Source: Rhodopseudomonas faecalis (GTDB lineage Bacteria; Pseudomonadota; Alphaproteobacteria; Rhizobiales; Xanthobacteraceae). Taken from it: a stretch of 64,000 bases of DNA. Below, piece after piece: positions 43,170 through 50,426 of this stretch. The notes beneath the pieces are model-generated. The model ran no database searches. It saw only the letters and a program-made list of their open reading frames with translations, and was not told where the DNA came from. How positions within the stretch are numbered: position 1 is the first letter of the stretch; the number at the start of each line of letters is the position of its first letter. The position numbers were made by a program, and so were the translations under genes. The stretch lies in the NCBI RefSeq assembly GCF_003217325.1, contig NZ_QJTI01000001.1:62001-126000 (forward strand), written 5' to 3'.

Positions 43170-43622
43170 ATGCGTCAGACCCTCGTTTCAGGACTGGTGG
43201 CCGTAGCCGCGCTGTTCGCCGTGTCGGCGACACCGGCCGAGGCCTGCGGCGGCTGGTATGCGTCCGGCTGCGCGCCGTGCGGCGGCTATGTCGCGGCGCC
43301 GATGCCATGCGGCGGCGTGGGCTATGGTTATGGCTACGGCTATGGCGGCGGTTACTACGGCTATGTCGAATACGAACGGCTGCCCGATCCGTCGCCGCAA
43401 TATTTCTATGTCAATCAGGGCCCGGTCTATTCCGGCCCGGGCATGTTCGCGCCGGCGCCGTATTATCGTGAGGCCACGGTGTCGCGCTGGGGCTATGGCT
43501 ACCGCCATCACCATCGCTATCATCACCGGCACGTGCACGGCCATCGCCATGGCTACGCGCCGCGCTATGGCCATGCCCCGCGCCACGGTGCCTATCGCGC
43601 CGCGCCGCGCTACCATCGCTAA
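43170..43622 (+). CDS. Secreted Gly/Tyr/His-rich protein
   Basis: A 150-residue exported protein. The signal peptide MRQTLVSGLVAVAALFAVSA ends near TPAEA. The mature part has a Gly-Tyr repeat block (GYGYGYGYGGGYYGY), then a stretch of about 50 residues with some 15 histidines (YRHHHRYHHRHVHGHRHGYA) ending in Arg/Tyr/His repeats. It is basic and could bind metal. The start ATG 43170 has AGGAGAG 8 nt upstream; ATG 43149 in the same frame is less likely. Its stop is 4 bp from the stop of the convergent MaoC-type gene. Confidence 0.8.
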   Translation: MRQTLVSGLVAVAALFAVSATPAEACGGWYASGCAPCGGYVAAPMPCGGVGYGYGYGYGGGYYGYVEYERLPDPSPQYFYVNQGPVYSGPGMFAPAPYYREATVSRWGYGYRHHHRYHHRHVHGHRHGYAPRYGHAPRHGAYRAAPRYHR

Positions 43623-43626
43623 CCGG

Positions 43627-44574
43627 TCACGCGAGACGCTGGCGGAGCGCGCTGCGCTCACGCTGGCAGCGTGGTTCCGAAAGCGCGCGGAACAGACTGC
43701 CGACCAGCGCCGGGCGTTGCTCGCCCGGCACCCAGAGCGCGAAATCCTGGCCGCCGTCGTCGCGGGGCGCCTGCCGCAGCGTCGCTTCGGCGCCAAAGAA
43801 CGCCGGTCCCTTGATCCATAGATCGAGCTGGCGCGGCGGCGCGCCGGTTGCGGCAAGATGCGACAGACACTGCGCTGCGACGCGCTGCGGATGCGGGAAG
43901 GCGCCGCCAAAACCCATGCGATGCGCGTAGCGCGCGTTGAGATGCATTGGGTTGTAGTCGCCGGTGAGGCGGCAGAATTCCCAGCGCCGGCCGTTGTCGA
44001 TACGCCATTGCGCCACCGGCGGCGCTGATGGGTCGAGCGTCGGCGAGGTCGAAGGCGCACCGTGCGCTTCGCCATGGCTGAGCGGCGCGCCAAACCGGCC
44101 GCGATAATAGACCGTGACGATGCTGTCCCACACCACCGCGCCGCGCTGCTGCAGTCGAGTGTGTAGATCGACCTCAAGCCCCTTGGCATGCACCCGCCAG
44201 GCGCAGGCTTGCACGCTCAGTTCCGACGGCTCATCGAGTAGAAGTGGGCCGAGCAGCCGCAGCCGGTTGCGAAACTGCAGCGCGCGCCAGATCGCGAGCG
44301 GCCAGCGCGGATGGGTCAGCAGCGCCATCGTCAGCCGAAAGCCGGTGATATGCGGCGCGAGTAGCAGCAGCGCATCATCGTGATTGAACTCGCCAGCGCC
44401 GGCGAAATCGCGCAGCCTCGCCATGGTTCGCGAACTGATCCGGTAGTCCTGCCAGATGAACTGGCTGTCCGGGCAGCCGCGCTCGGCGCGCCAGCCCGGG
44501 GAAGGCCACAGCGCCTTGGGCATGAAACGCAGGGTCGCCGGACGGCTGGCAAATATTTCGCGATGCGGATTCAT
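43627..44574 (-). CDS. MaoC-like hot-dog domain protein
   Basis: A 315-residue protein whose C-terminal part has a MaoC/R-hydratase-type hot-dog signature: EFCRLTGDYNPMHLNARYAH contains the Asp and His positions (GDYNPMH) of enoyl hydratases, followed by GFGGAFPHPQRVAAQCLSHL. The N-terminal half is less conserved and may be a second, degenerate hot-dog. It probably hydrates or binds an acyl-CoA or acyl-carrier thioester. The gene is divergent from the NDP-forming acyl-CoA synthetase. Confidence 0.84.
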   Translation of the reverse strand: MNPHREIFASRPATLRFMPKALWPSPGWRAERGCPDSQFIWQDYRISSRTMARLRDFAGAGEFNHDDALLLLAPHITGFRLTMALLTHPRWPLAIWRALQFRNRLRLLGPLLLDEPSELSVQACAWRVHAKGLEVDLHTRLQQRGAVVWDSIVTVYYRGRFGAPLSHGEAHGAPSTSPTLDPSAPPVAQWRIDNGRRWEFCRLTGDYNPMHLNARYAHRMGFGGAFPHPQRVAAQCLSHLAATGAPPRQLDLWIKGPAFFGAEATLRQAPRDDGGQDFALWVPGEQRPALVGSLFRALSEPRCQRERSALRQRLA

Positions 44575-44877
44575 GGGCGGCGAGCTGTGGCTGGCAAGGG
44601 GCTATGAGGCGTTGCGGCCGGATCGCCGCACGCGATGTGCCTTGATAGGCGAAACCATTTTGGGGTCAATGATCTTGCTAATCAGGCGAGGGCGGTGCCG
44701 CGCCGTCATTGGCTGCCTGCGCTTGATCTTGTCCGCACGCGCACGTTAGATCGATGCGCAAGTGTCGATCCTGATGCCGATCGAGAGCGCTGCCACAGGG
44801 AGTTTGATGCCGCCGATGATGTTGGTGATGCACAGCGATCGGCGACAGCGCCGAGCAACACGGCAACGGCTGGGCTC
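44575..44877. other. Divergent intergenic region
   Basis: About 300 bp between the MaoC-like gene and the acyl-CoA synthetase. The synthetase frame is open throughout but reads as an Arg/Asp-rich sequence without family similarity, so I treat it as non-coding. No convincing promoter boxes were found. Confidence 0.45.
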
Positions 44878-46986
44878 ATGAGCGGTTTGCGCGCGTTTCT
44901 CGATCCACGCTCGATCGCCGTGATCGGCGCGTCCGACAATCCGCACAAGATCGGCGGCCGGCCGATCCATTATCTCGGCAAGTTCGGGTTCAAGGGCGCA
45001 GTCTATCCGATCAATCCGAGCCGGCCGGAAATCCAGGGGCGCCGCAGCTATGGCTCGCTGGCTGATCTGCCGGAAGCGCCGGACCTGGCGATCGTGGCGG
45101 TGGCTGGCGATACAGCCGTCAGCACCGTGGAGGACTGCGCCGCGCGCGGTGTCAAAGCCGTGGTGGTGATGGCGTCCGGGTTCGGCGAGGTCGACCCGGT
45201 CGCCGGCAAGGCCAAAGAGCAGCGCATGACGGCGGCGGCGCGCCAGGCTGGCATGCGCATCGTTGGGCCGAACACCCAGGGGCTGGCCAATTTCGGCTCC
45301 GGCACCATTGTCTCGTTCTCGACGCTGTTCACCGAATTCGATCGCGCTGGTGGCCATGTCGCGATGCTGAGCCAGTCCGGCGCGCTGTCGACCGCGCCGG
45401 TCAGCTTTCTGCTGCGCAAGGGCATCGGCGTGCGCCACTGCCATGCCACCGGCAATGATTGCGACGTCTCGGTTGGCGAATTGGCCTGTGCGGTCGCCGA
45501 AGACCCCGAGGTGAAACTGCTGCTGCTCTATCTGGAGAGCATTCCGGACGCGCGGCATCTTGAGCAACTGGCCGCGATCGCGCGCGAGCGCGATCTGCCG
45601 ATCATTGCGCTGAAATCCGGACGCAGCGTCGCCGGCCAGCGCGCCGCGCAGTCGCATACCGGGGCGCTCGCCAATGAGGACCGGGTGGTCGATGCCTTTT
45701 TGGCCCATCACGGCATCTGGCGCGCGCCCGATATCCGCGGCTTGGTGGAAGCGAGCGAATTGTATCTGAAAGGCTGGCAACCGACCGGCCGCCGGCTGGT
45801 GGCGGTGTCGAATTCCGGCGCGGTGTGCGTGCTGACCGCCGATGCCGCCAGCGAGGTCGGCATGCCGATGGCCGAGCTGGCGCCGCACATTGATCAGCAA
45901 TTGAAAGCGATCCTGCCGAGCTTTGCCACCGCCGCCAATCCGATCGATCTCACGGCCGCGATGCTGTCCAACGACCGGCTGTTCGGTGAAATCCTGCCTG
46001 TGCTGGCCGCCGATCCGGGCGCCGACGCCTTTGTGATCGGCCTGCCCGTGCTCGGCCAGGGCTATGACATTGCCGGGATTGCCGAGGATAGCGCGGCCCT
46101 TGCCCGGCAGACCGGCAAACCGGTGCTGATGGCTTCGACGCAGCCCGCTATCGCGCGGCAGTTTGCGGAGCGCGGCATCGCCGTGTTCCCGACCGAAGTC
46201 GAGGCGGTCACGGCGCTGCACCAGTTTGTGGCGCATCGCGAGCTGATGGCCAAAGCCGCCGCGCGCCGCACCAGCAGCAGGGGCGAGGCGCCGCGGCAGC
46301 CGGCGGCGCAGGCGATGGTGATGCTGAATGAGGCCGACAGCCTGGCGCTGCTGGCGCAGCACGGCCTTGCGGTGGTGCCGCATCGTCTGTGCCGGTCGCC
46401 AAGCGAGGTCGCCGCGGCCGTTGCGGCGATCGGAACGCCGGTGGTGGTGAAAGGCTGCTCGGCCGACATCGCCCACAAATCGGAACTGGGCTTGGTGCGG
46501 CTCAATGTCGGGGACGAGGCGGCGGCGTGCCAGGCCTTTGCCGCCATGGAGGCCATCATTCGCGCGCAAGGCGCGCGCTTTGACGGCGTGATCGTCGCCG
46601 CGATGGCGCAGGGCCGCCGTGAATTGATGATCGGCGCGCATCGCGATCCGGTGTTCGGGCCGGTGGTGGTGGTCGGCGATGGCGGCAAATATGTCGAGGT
46701 GCTGCGCGACACCGCGCTGCTGTTGCCACCGTTCGGTTCGGACGAAGTGAACGAGGCGCTGCACAGTCTGCGGATCGCGCCGCTGTTTGCCGGCGTGCGC
46801 GGCGAGCCAGCGATGGATACCGAGGCGCTGGCGCGCGCGGTGGTCGCGATCGGCCGATTGATGATCGCGCAAGCCGACGTGATGTCGGTCGATCTCAATC
46901 CGGTGCTGATCAACGATGCCGGAGCGGGCGTGGTGGTGGTTGATGCGGTGGTGTTTCGCGCTGCGGAACAGGTGCGGGCTGACTGA
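44878..46986 (+). CDS. Acyl-CoA synthetase, NDP-forming type
   Basis: A 702-residue acetate--CoA ligase (ADP-forming) superfamily protein. Order: CoA-binding Rossmann domain (LDPRSIAVIGASDNPHKIGG), succinyl-CoA-ligase-like domain with VAMLSQSGALSTAPVSFLL and the phospho-His in AAQSHTGALANEDRV, then an ATP-grasp domain (TPVVVKGCSADIAHKSELGL, GRRELMIGAHRDPVFGPVVV, VDLNPVLIND). It makes an acyl-CoA with ADP and phosphate as products; the acid is unknown. The ATG at 44878 is at the family start. Neighbouring MaoC, carboxyltransferase and MFS genes suggest a catabolic pathway. Confidence 0.92.
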   Translation: MSGLRAFLDPRSIAVIGASDNPHKIGGRPIHYLGKFGFKGAVYPINPSRPEIQGRRSYGSLADLPEAPDLAIVAVAGDTAVSTVEDCAARGVKAVVVMASGFGEVDPVAGKAKEQRMTAAARQAGMRIVGPNTQGLANFGSGTIVSFSTLFTEFDRAGGHVAMLSQSGALSTAPVSFLLRKGIGVRHCHATGNDCDVSVGELACAVAEDPEVKLLLLYLESIPDARHLEQLAAIARERDLPIIALKSGRSVAGQRAAQSHTGALANEDRVVDAFLAHHGIWRAPDIRGLVEASELYLKGWQPTGRRLVAVSNSGAVCVLTADAASEVGMPMAELAPHIDQQLKAILPSFATAANPIDLTAAMLSNDRLFGEILPVLAADPGADAFVIGLPVLGQGYDIAGIAEDSAALARQTGKPVLMASTQPAIARQFAERGIAVFPTEVEAVTALHQFVAHRELMAKAAARRTSSRGEAPRQPAAQAMVMLNEADSLALLAQHGLAVVPHRLCRSPSEVAAAVAAIGTPVVVKGCSADIAHKSELGLVRLNVGDEAAACQAFAAMEAIIRAQGARFDGVIVAAMAQGRRELMIGAHRDPVFGPVVVVGDGGKYVEVLRDTALLLPPFGSDEVNEALHSLRIAPLFAGVRGEPAMDTEALARAVVAIGRLMIAQADVMSVDLNPVLINDAGAGVVVVDAVVFRAAEQVRAD

Positions 46987-47407
46987 TAGCAGTGGCCCCG
47001 GCAAAGCCGCTGCTGTCGCTACGATCGTGGTGCGATCAGGCTGCTATCAGCGCCGCCGCCATAAAACACTTACTTCCAAAGTACGAAGTGTTCAGTATTA
47101 GAGGTCGCTGACCGGCTGTTGCTCGCATGAGCCGCGTGTCAGGGATTCCAAGGACATTGCCCGGCGTATGCCCAATTAACTATCAGCATACGATCGCAAG
47201 CGGCAGCAGCGCTGCGCCGTGCAAAGGGTGATTCGTGTAGTCCGCGGCGCGCAAATACGCGGCGATCGCCAGCAATGGATCGCAGAACTGATCGCAGCAC
47301 GAGGCAGTTTGTCGCGCGGCGGAGGTGCTGACTGCAACTGTGGCGCGAGCCAACGCAGCGGAATTTGATGTAATCGCGCGTCGGCCTCGGCGCTGTAGAT
47401 CGGCCGC
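46987..47407. other. Intergenic region with an inverted repeat
   Basis: About 420 bp between two convergent genes with no supported gene. AACACTT (47065-47071) and AAGTGTT (47086-47092) are perfect arms of an inverted repeat 102 bp after the synthetase stop; it could be a transcript-ending hairpin or a binding site. The rest shows GATCGC-rich filler. Confidence 0.45.
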
Positions 47408-47629
47408 TCAGGTGGCGATGATCGCCACTAACTGCCCTTCGGCAACCACGTCATCAAGCTGTATCAAGAGGCTGGTGAGCGTGCCGCCTTGCGGCGCGGC
47501 AACCGGAATTTCCATTTTCATCGCTTCAACAAAAGCGATGTCGTCACCTTCGCTGACCACGTCGCCGACGGCAATCGGCAGCGCGCATACCCGGCCGGCG
47601 ACCTCTGTGACGATCTTGATATCTGGCAT
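47408..47629 (-). CDS. Short biotin carboxyl carrier protein
   Basis: A 73-residue protein made only of the biotinyl domain: VAGRVCALPIAVGDVVSEGD, then FVEAMKMEIPV with the biotin lysine Lys38 in EAMKME, then GTLTSLLIQLDDVVAEGQLV. It carries carboxybiotin between half-reactions of a carboxylase or decarboxylase. The ATG at 47629 has GGAG 7 nt upstream; the longer frame (to 48025) covers the control region and is not coding. It is divergent from the IclR-carboxyltransferase genes. Confidence 0.9.
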   Translation of the reverse strand: MPDIKIVTEVAGRVCALPIAVGDVVSEGDDIAFVEAMKMEIPVAAPQGGTLTSLLIQLDDVVAEGQLVAIIAT

Positions 47630-47773
47630 GTCATACTCCATTCGCTGCGGAACAGCTGCAACCCAGGGCAGCAGCGCTTGCCCAGCTGACCGCATGACGT
47701 AGAGGAATTGGGCTATGCGTTCTTGCGAGTGATGTTGTTCACTCACATGGCCTGATGTAGCGTTCTGTTCAAG

Positions 47774-47799
47774 CGGAATTCTATTCCGTTCTGCGGAAT
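47774..47799. promoter_or_regulatory. Operator-like triple CGGAAT array
   Basis: CGGAAT (47774-47779), ATTCCG (47783-47788) and CGGAAT (47794-47799) form two overlapping perfect inverted repeats with spacers of 3 and 5 bp. They lie between the biotin-carrier and IclR genes. Likely binding site of the IclR protein encoded next to it. Confidence 0.55.
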
Positions 47800-47847
47800 T
47801 GAGGGTGGTGCGGTGGACAGTCTCGGGGCTGAGCGGTGCAAACTCCC

Positions 47848-47862
47848 TCCAATAATATTGGA
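47848..47862. promoter_or_regulatory. Palindrome at the iclR ribosome binding site
   Basis: TCCAATAATATTGGA is a perfect 15-bp inverted repeat ending 8 bp before the IclR start codon; its last GGA is the only Shine-Dalgarno candidate. Likely a second operator or an RNA hairpin controlling translation. Confidence 0.45.
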
Positions 47863-47870
47863 TCAAGAAA

Positions 47871-48857
47871 ATGGGACGACGCTCGGAACGTTTAACTAAC
47901 AAAGGACTGATTTCGGGGGAGGACAGCGGGGCGAGCGATGTTATCCAGGTGGTGTCTCGAGCGTTCGACGTGCTGCGTTGCTTTGGAAGCCATGAGGTTC
48001 GACTTGGTAATCTGGAAATTTCCAATCGTTGCGGGCTGCCACGTTCAACCGTGTCGCGCTTGACGCATACGCTGACCCGGATGGGTCATCTGGTTTACTT
48101 GCCGCGCGATCAGAAATACCGGATCGGCCCCAGCGCGGTGGCGATGAGCGCATCGATGATGTGCGGGTTGCAGCTTCGTCATCTGATCCGGATCCGTTTG
48201 CAGGAAACCGCCGAGCAGATCCCGGGCACAGTCGGCTTCGTCATCCCGGATCGCTTTCATCTCGTCTATCTGGAATTCGCCCGTTCGGCGCAGGCGCTCG
48301 GTCTGCATTCCATGACCGGCAGCCGGATCGCCATCACCCGGACCGCCGCCGGCCATGCCTATACCGCCGCCCTTGATCCGGACGTCGCCGCGGCTCTGAT
48401 CCGCGACATGGAACGCGACATTCCGCATGACGCCGCGGTGCTGCGCGATCGCATCGATGGCAACCGCGCGATGCTGCGCGAGCGCGGTTATGTCACCGCC
48501 TGCGGGCTGTGGAGCCCGCATATCAACGGCATCGCCATGCCGCTGTGGTCGCCGCAATATCAGACCTATGTCGCGGTCACGATCGGGCTGTTGTCGGCGA
48601 TGTATGACGAGCAGCGGATGCATGATGAAGTGGCGCCGCTGCTGCTCAAGCTCGGTGCCGATATCAGCAAGCTGATCCAGAATGCCGATATCGGCTTTTA
48701 TGATGATGGCAGCGAGCTGACGCCGCGGCCGGCGATGGCGCATAAGAAACCGAACGGGAGCAGCAATGACCTGGAAGCCGGAACTCGACGAGCTGGCTCG
48801 CCGCGAGGCGTTCGCGCGGCAGATGGGCGGCGTCGACAAGGTCAAGCGCCAGCATGA
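47871..48857 (+). CDS. IclR family transcriptional regulator
   Basis: A 328-residue regulator. An N-terminal winged helix (SRAFDVLRCFGSHEVRLGNL, CGLPRSTVSRLTHTLTRMGH) precedes an IclR effector domain (TVGFVIPDRFHLVYLEFARS, TRTAAGHAYTAAL, LRERGYVTACGLWSPHING, IAMPLWSPQYQTYVAVTIGL). Typical members end near residue 290; here the last 30 residues (ending GRRRQGQAPA) are translated from the same DNA as the first 30 codons of the carboxyltransferase, in another frame. The overlap of 92 bp suggests a lost stop codon. Operator-like repeats lie upstream. Confidence 0.9.
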   Translation: MGRRSERLTNKGLISGEDSGASDVIQVVSRAFDVLRCFGSHEVRLGNLEISNRCGLPRSTVSRLTHTLTRMGHLVYLPRDQKYRIGPSAVAMSASMMCGLQLRHLIRIRLQETAEQIPGTVGFVIPDRFHLVYLEFARSAQALGLHSMTGSRIAITRTAAGHAYTAALDPDVAAALIRDMERDIPHDAAVLRDRIDGNRAMLRERGYVTACGLWSPHINGIAMPLWSPQYQTYVAVTIGLLSAMYDEQRMHDEVAPLLLKLGADISKLIQNADIGFYDDGSELTPRPAMAHKKPNGSSNDLEAGTRRAGSPRGVRAADGRRRQGQAPA

Positions 48858-50325
48858 CCAGGGGCGGCTGACGGTCCGCGAGCGGATCGACGGGCTGATC
48901 GACAGCGGCAGTTTCCACGAGATCGGCGCGGTTTCCGGCATCGGCGACTATGACGCCGATGGCGAACTGCGCGACGTCACGCCGGCGAACTGCATCTTTG
49001 GCCGTGCCAAAATCGATGGCCGGCCAGTGGTGGTGGTCGGCGACGATTTTACGGTGCGCGGCGGCTCGGCCGATGCCTCGATCCATCACAAGCCGCAGAT
49101 GGCCGAGGAGATGGCGCACGATTTCCGGCTGCCGATCATCCGGGTGATCGAAGGCTCGGGCGGCGGCGGCTCGGTGAAAACCATCGAGACCAAGGGCGCC
49201 GCCAATTTGCCGGGCGGCATCGGCGGCACCGAATGGTTCTGGTACACGACCGGCAATATGGCGCAGGTGCCGGTGGTGGCGCTTGGGCTCGGCTCGGTGG
49301 CCGGGCTTGGCGCGGCGCGGCTCGCCGCCAGCCATTATTCGGTGATGACCAAGAATTCGGCGATGTTTGTCGCCGGTCCCCCGGTGGTAGCGCGGCTTGG
49401 CCAGAATCTCGACAAGCAACAACTGGGCGGCTGGGAAATCCAGACCCGGTCCGGCGCGGTCGATCATGCGGTCGAGACCGAGCAGGAGGCGTTCGAATGC
49501 GCGCGCCGGTTCCTGTCCTATTTGCCGTCCTCGGTGCACGAATTGCCGCCGACGCTGCCTTGCGAAGATGATCCGGAGCGAGCCGAGGAGGCGCTCTTGA
49601 AGGCGGTGCCGCGCAATCGCCGGCAAGTCTATAAGATGCGACCGATCATCGAAGCGGTGGTCGATAAGGGCTCGTTCTTCGAGATGGGCCAGAATTTCGG
49701 CCGCTCGATTATCGCGGGCCTGGCGCGGCTGCAGGGCCGCGCGGTGCTTCTGCTCGCCTCCGATCCGTATCACTATGGTGGCTCCTGGACCGCGGAGACC
49801 TGCCAAAAGGTGGTGCGCTATGTCGATCTCGCCGAAACATTCCATCTGCCGATTGTCTATCTGATGGATTGCCCCGGTTTCATGATCGGGCTCGAGGCGG
49901 AGAAGGCGGCGACCATCCGCCTCGGCATGCGGGCGATGGCGGCGGTCAACCAGACCACGGTGCCGTGGTGCACCATCATCGTGCGCAACTGCTTTGGCGT
50001 GGCCGGCGTGGTGCATCAGCCGGCGGCGCGGCACTCGCTGCGCTATGCCTGGCCGTCGGCCTATTGGGGCTCGCTGCCGCTGGAAGGCGGCATTGAGGCG
50101 GCCTATCGCGCCGAGATCGAGGCGGCGGACGATCCGGCTGCCAAGCTCAAGGAAATCGAGGAGCGGCTCAACAAGCTGCGCTCACCGTTCCGCTCGGCCG
50201 AAAAATTCTGGGTCGAGGAGATCATCGATCCGCGCAAAACCCGCGCGCTGCTGTGCGAATTCGCGCGGCTCGCCGAGCCGCTGCGCACGCCGGGCGTCGC
50301 GACGTCGATGCGTATCAGGCCATAA
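48766..50325 (+). CDS. Acyl-CoA carboxylase carboxyltransferase subunit
   Basis: A 519-residue beta-type subunit with two crotonase-fold carboxyltransferase halves: VKRQHDQGRLTVRERIDGLI, FTVRGGSADASIHHKPQMAE, LPIIRVIEGSGGGGSVKTIE, then LPIVYLMDCPGFMIGLEAEK and AWPSAYWGSLPLEGGIEAAY. It moves CO2 between carboxybiotin and an acyl-CoA. The fit to propionyl- or methylmalonyl-type substrates cannot be decided. No biotin carboxylase gene is in the window, only the short biotin carrier. The ATG at 48766 lies within the 3' end of the iclR gene. Confidence 0.92.
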   Translation: MTWKPELDELARREAFARQMGGVDKVKRQHDQGRLTVRERIDGLIDSGSFHEIGAVSGIGDYDADGELRDVTPANCIFGRAKIDGRPVVVVGDDFTVRGGSADASIHHKPQMAEEMAHDFRLPIIRVIEGSGGGGSVKTIETKGAANLPGGIGGTEWFWYTTGNMAQVPVVALGLGSVAGLGAARLAASHYSVMTKNSAMFVAGPPVVARLGQNLDKQQLGGWEIQTRSGAVDHAVETEQEAFECARRFLSYLPSSVHELPPTLPCEDDPERAEEALLKAVPRNRRQVYKMRPIIEAVVDKGSFFEMGQNFGRSIIAGLARLQGRAVLLLASDPYHYGGSWTAETCQKVVRYVDLAETFHLPIVYLMDCPGFMIGLEAEKAATIRLGMRAMAAVNQTTVPWCTIIVRNCFGVAGVVHQPAARHSLRYAWPSAYWGSLPLEGGIEAAYRAEIEAADDPAAKLKEIEERLNKLRSPFRSAEKFWVEEIIDPRKTRALLCEFARLAEPLRTPGVATSMRIRP

Positions 50326-50331
50326 TATCCA

Positions 50332-50413
50332 GTCATTGCGAGCGTAGCGAAGCAATCCAGGTGCCGGGCACTGGGTTTCTGGATTGCTTCGTCGCTGCGC
50401 TCCTCGCAATGAC
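50332..50413. repeat. Interspersed inverted-repeat element B, copy 1
   Basis: GTCATTGCGAGCGTAGCGAA, then GCAATCCA, pairs with the later GGATTGCTTCGTCGCTGCGC, then TCCTCGCAATGAC. It lies between two convergent genes, where it may terminate transcription from both sides. The other copy is at 57908-57981. Confidence 0.85.
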
Positions 50414-50426
50414 GCTTCAACCTAAT

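Noticed and set aside
44746-47004. A 752-codon open frame on the minus strand over the acyl-CoA synthetase
   Set aside because: The plus-strand gene has all motifs of NDP-forming acyl-CoA synthetases. The antisense frame has an Arg/His-rich composition typical of shadow frames.
47630-48025. Long N-terminal extension of the biotin carrier protein
   Set aside because: It covers the operator array and iclR start; the ATG at 47629 has its own ribosome binding site and gives a normal short carrier.
48664-50034. A 456-codon minus-strand frame over the carboxyltransferase
   Set aside because: Shadow of a well-supported carboxyltransferase gene; no start signal, no domain.
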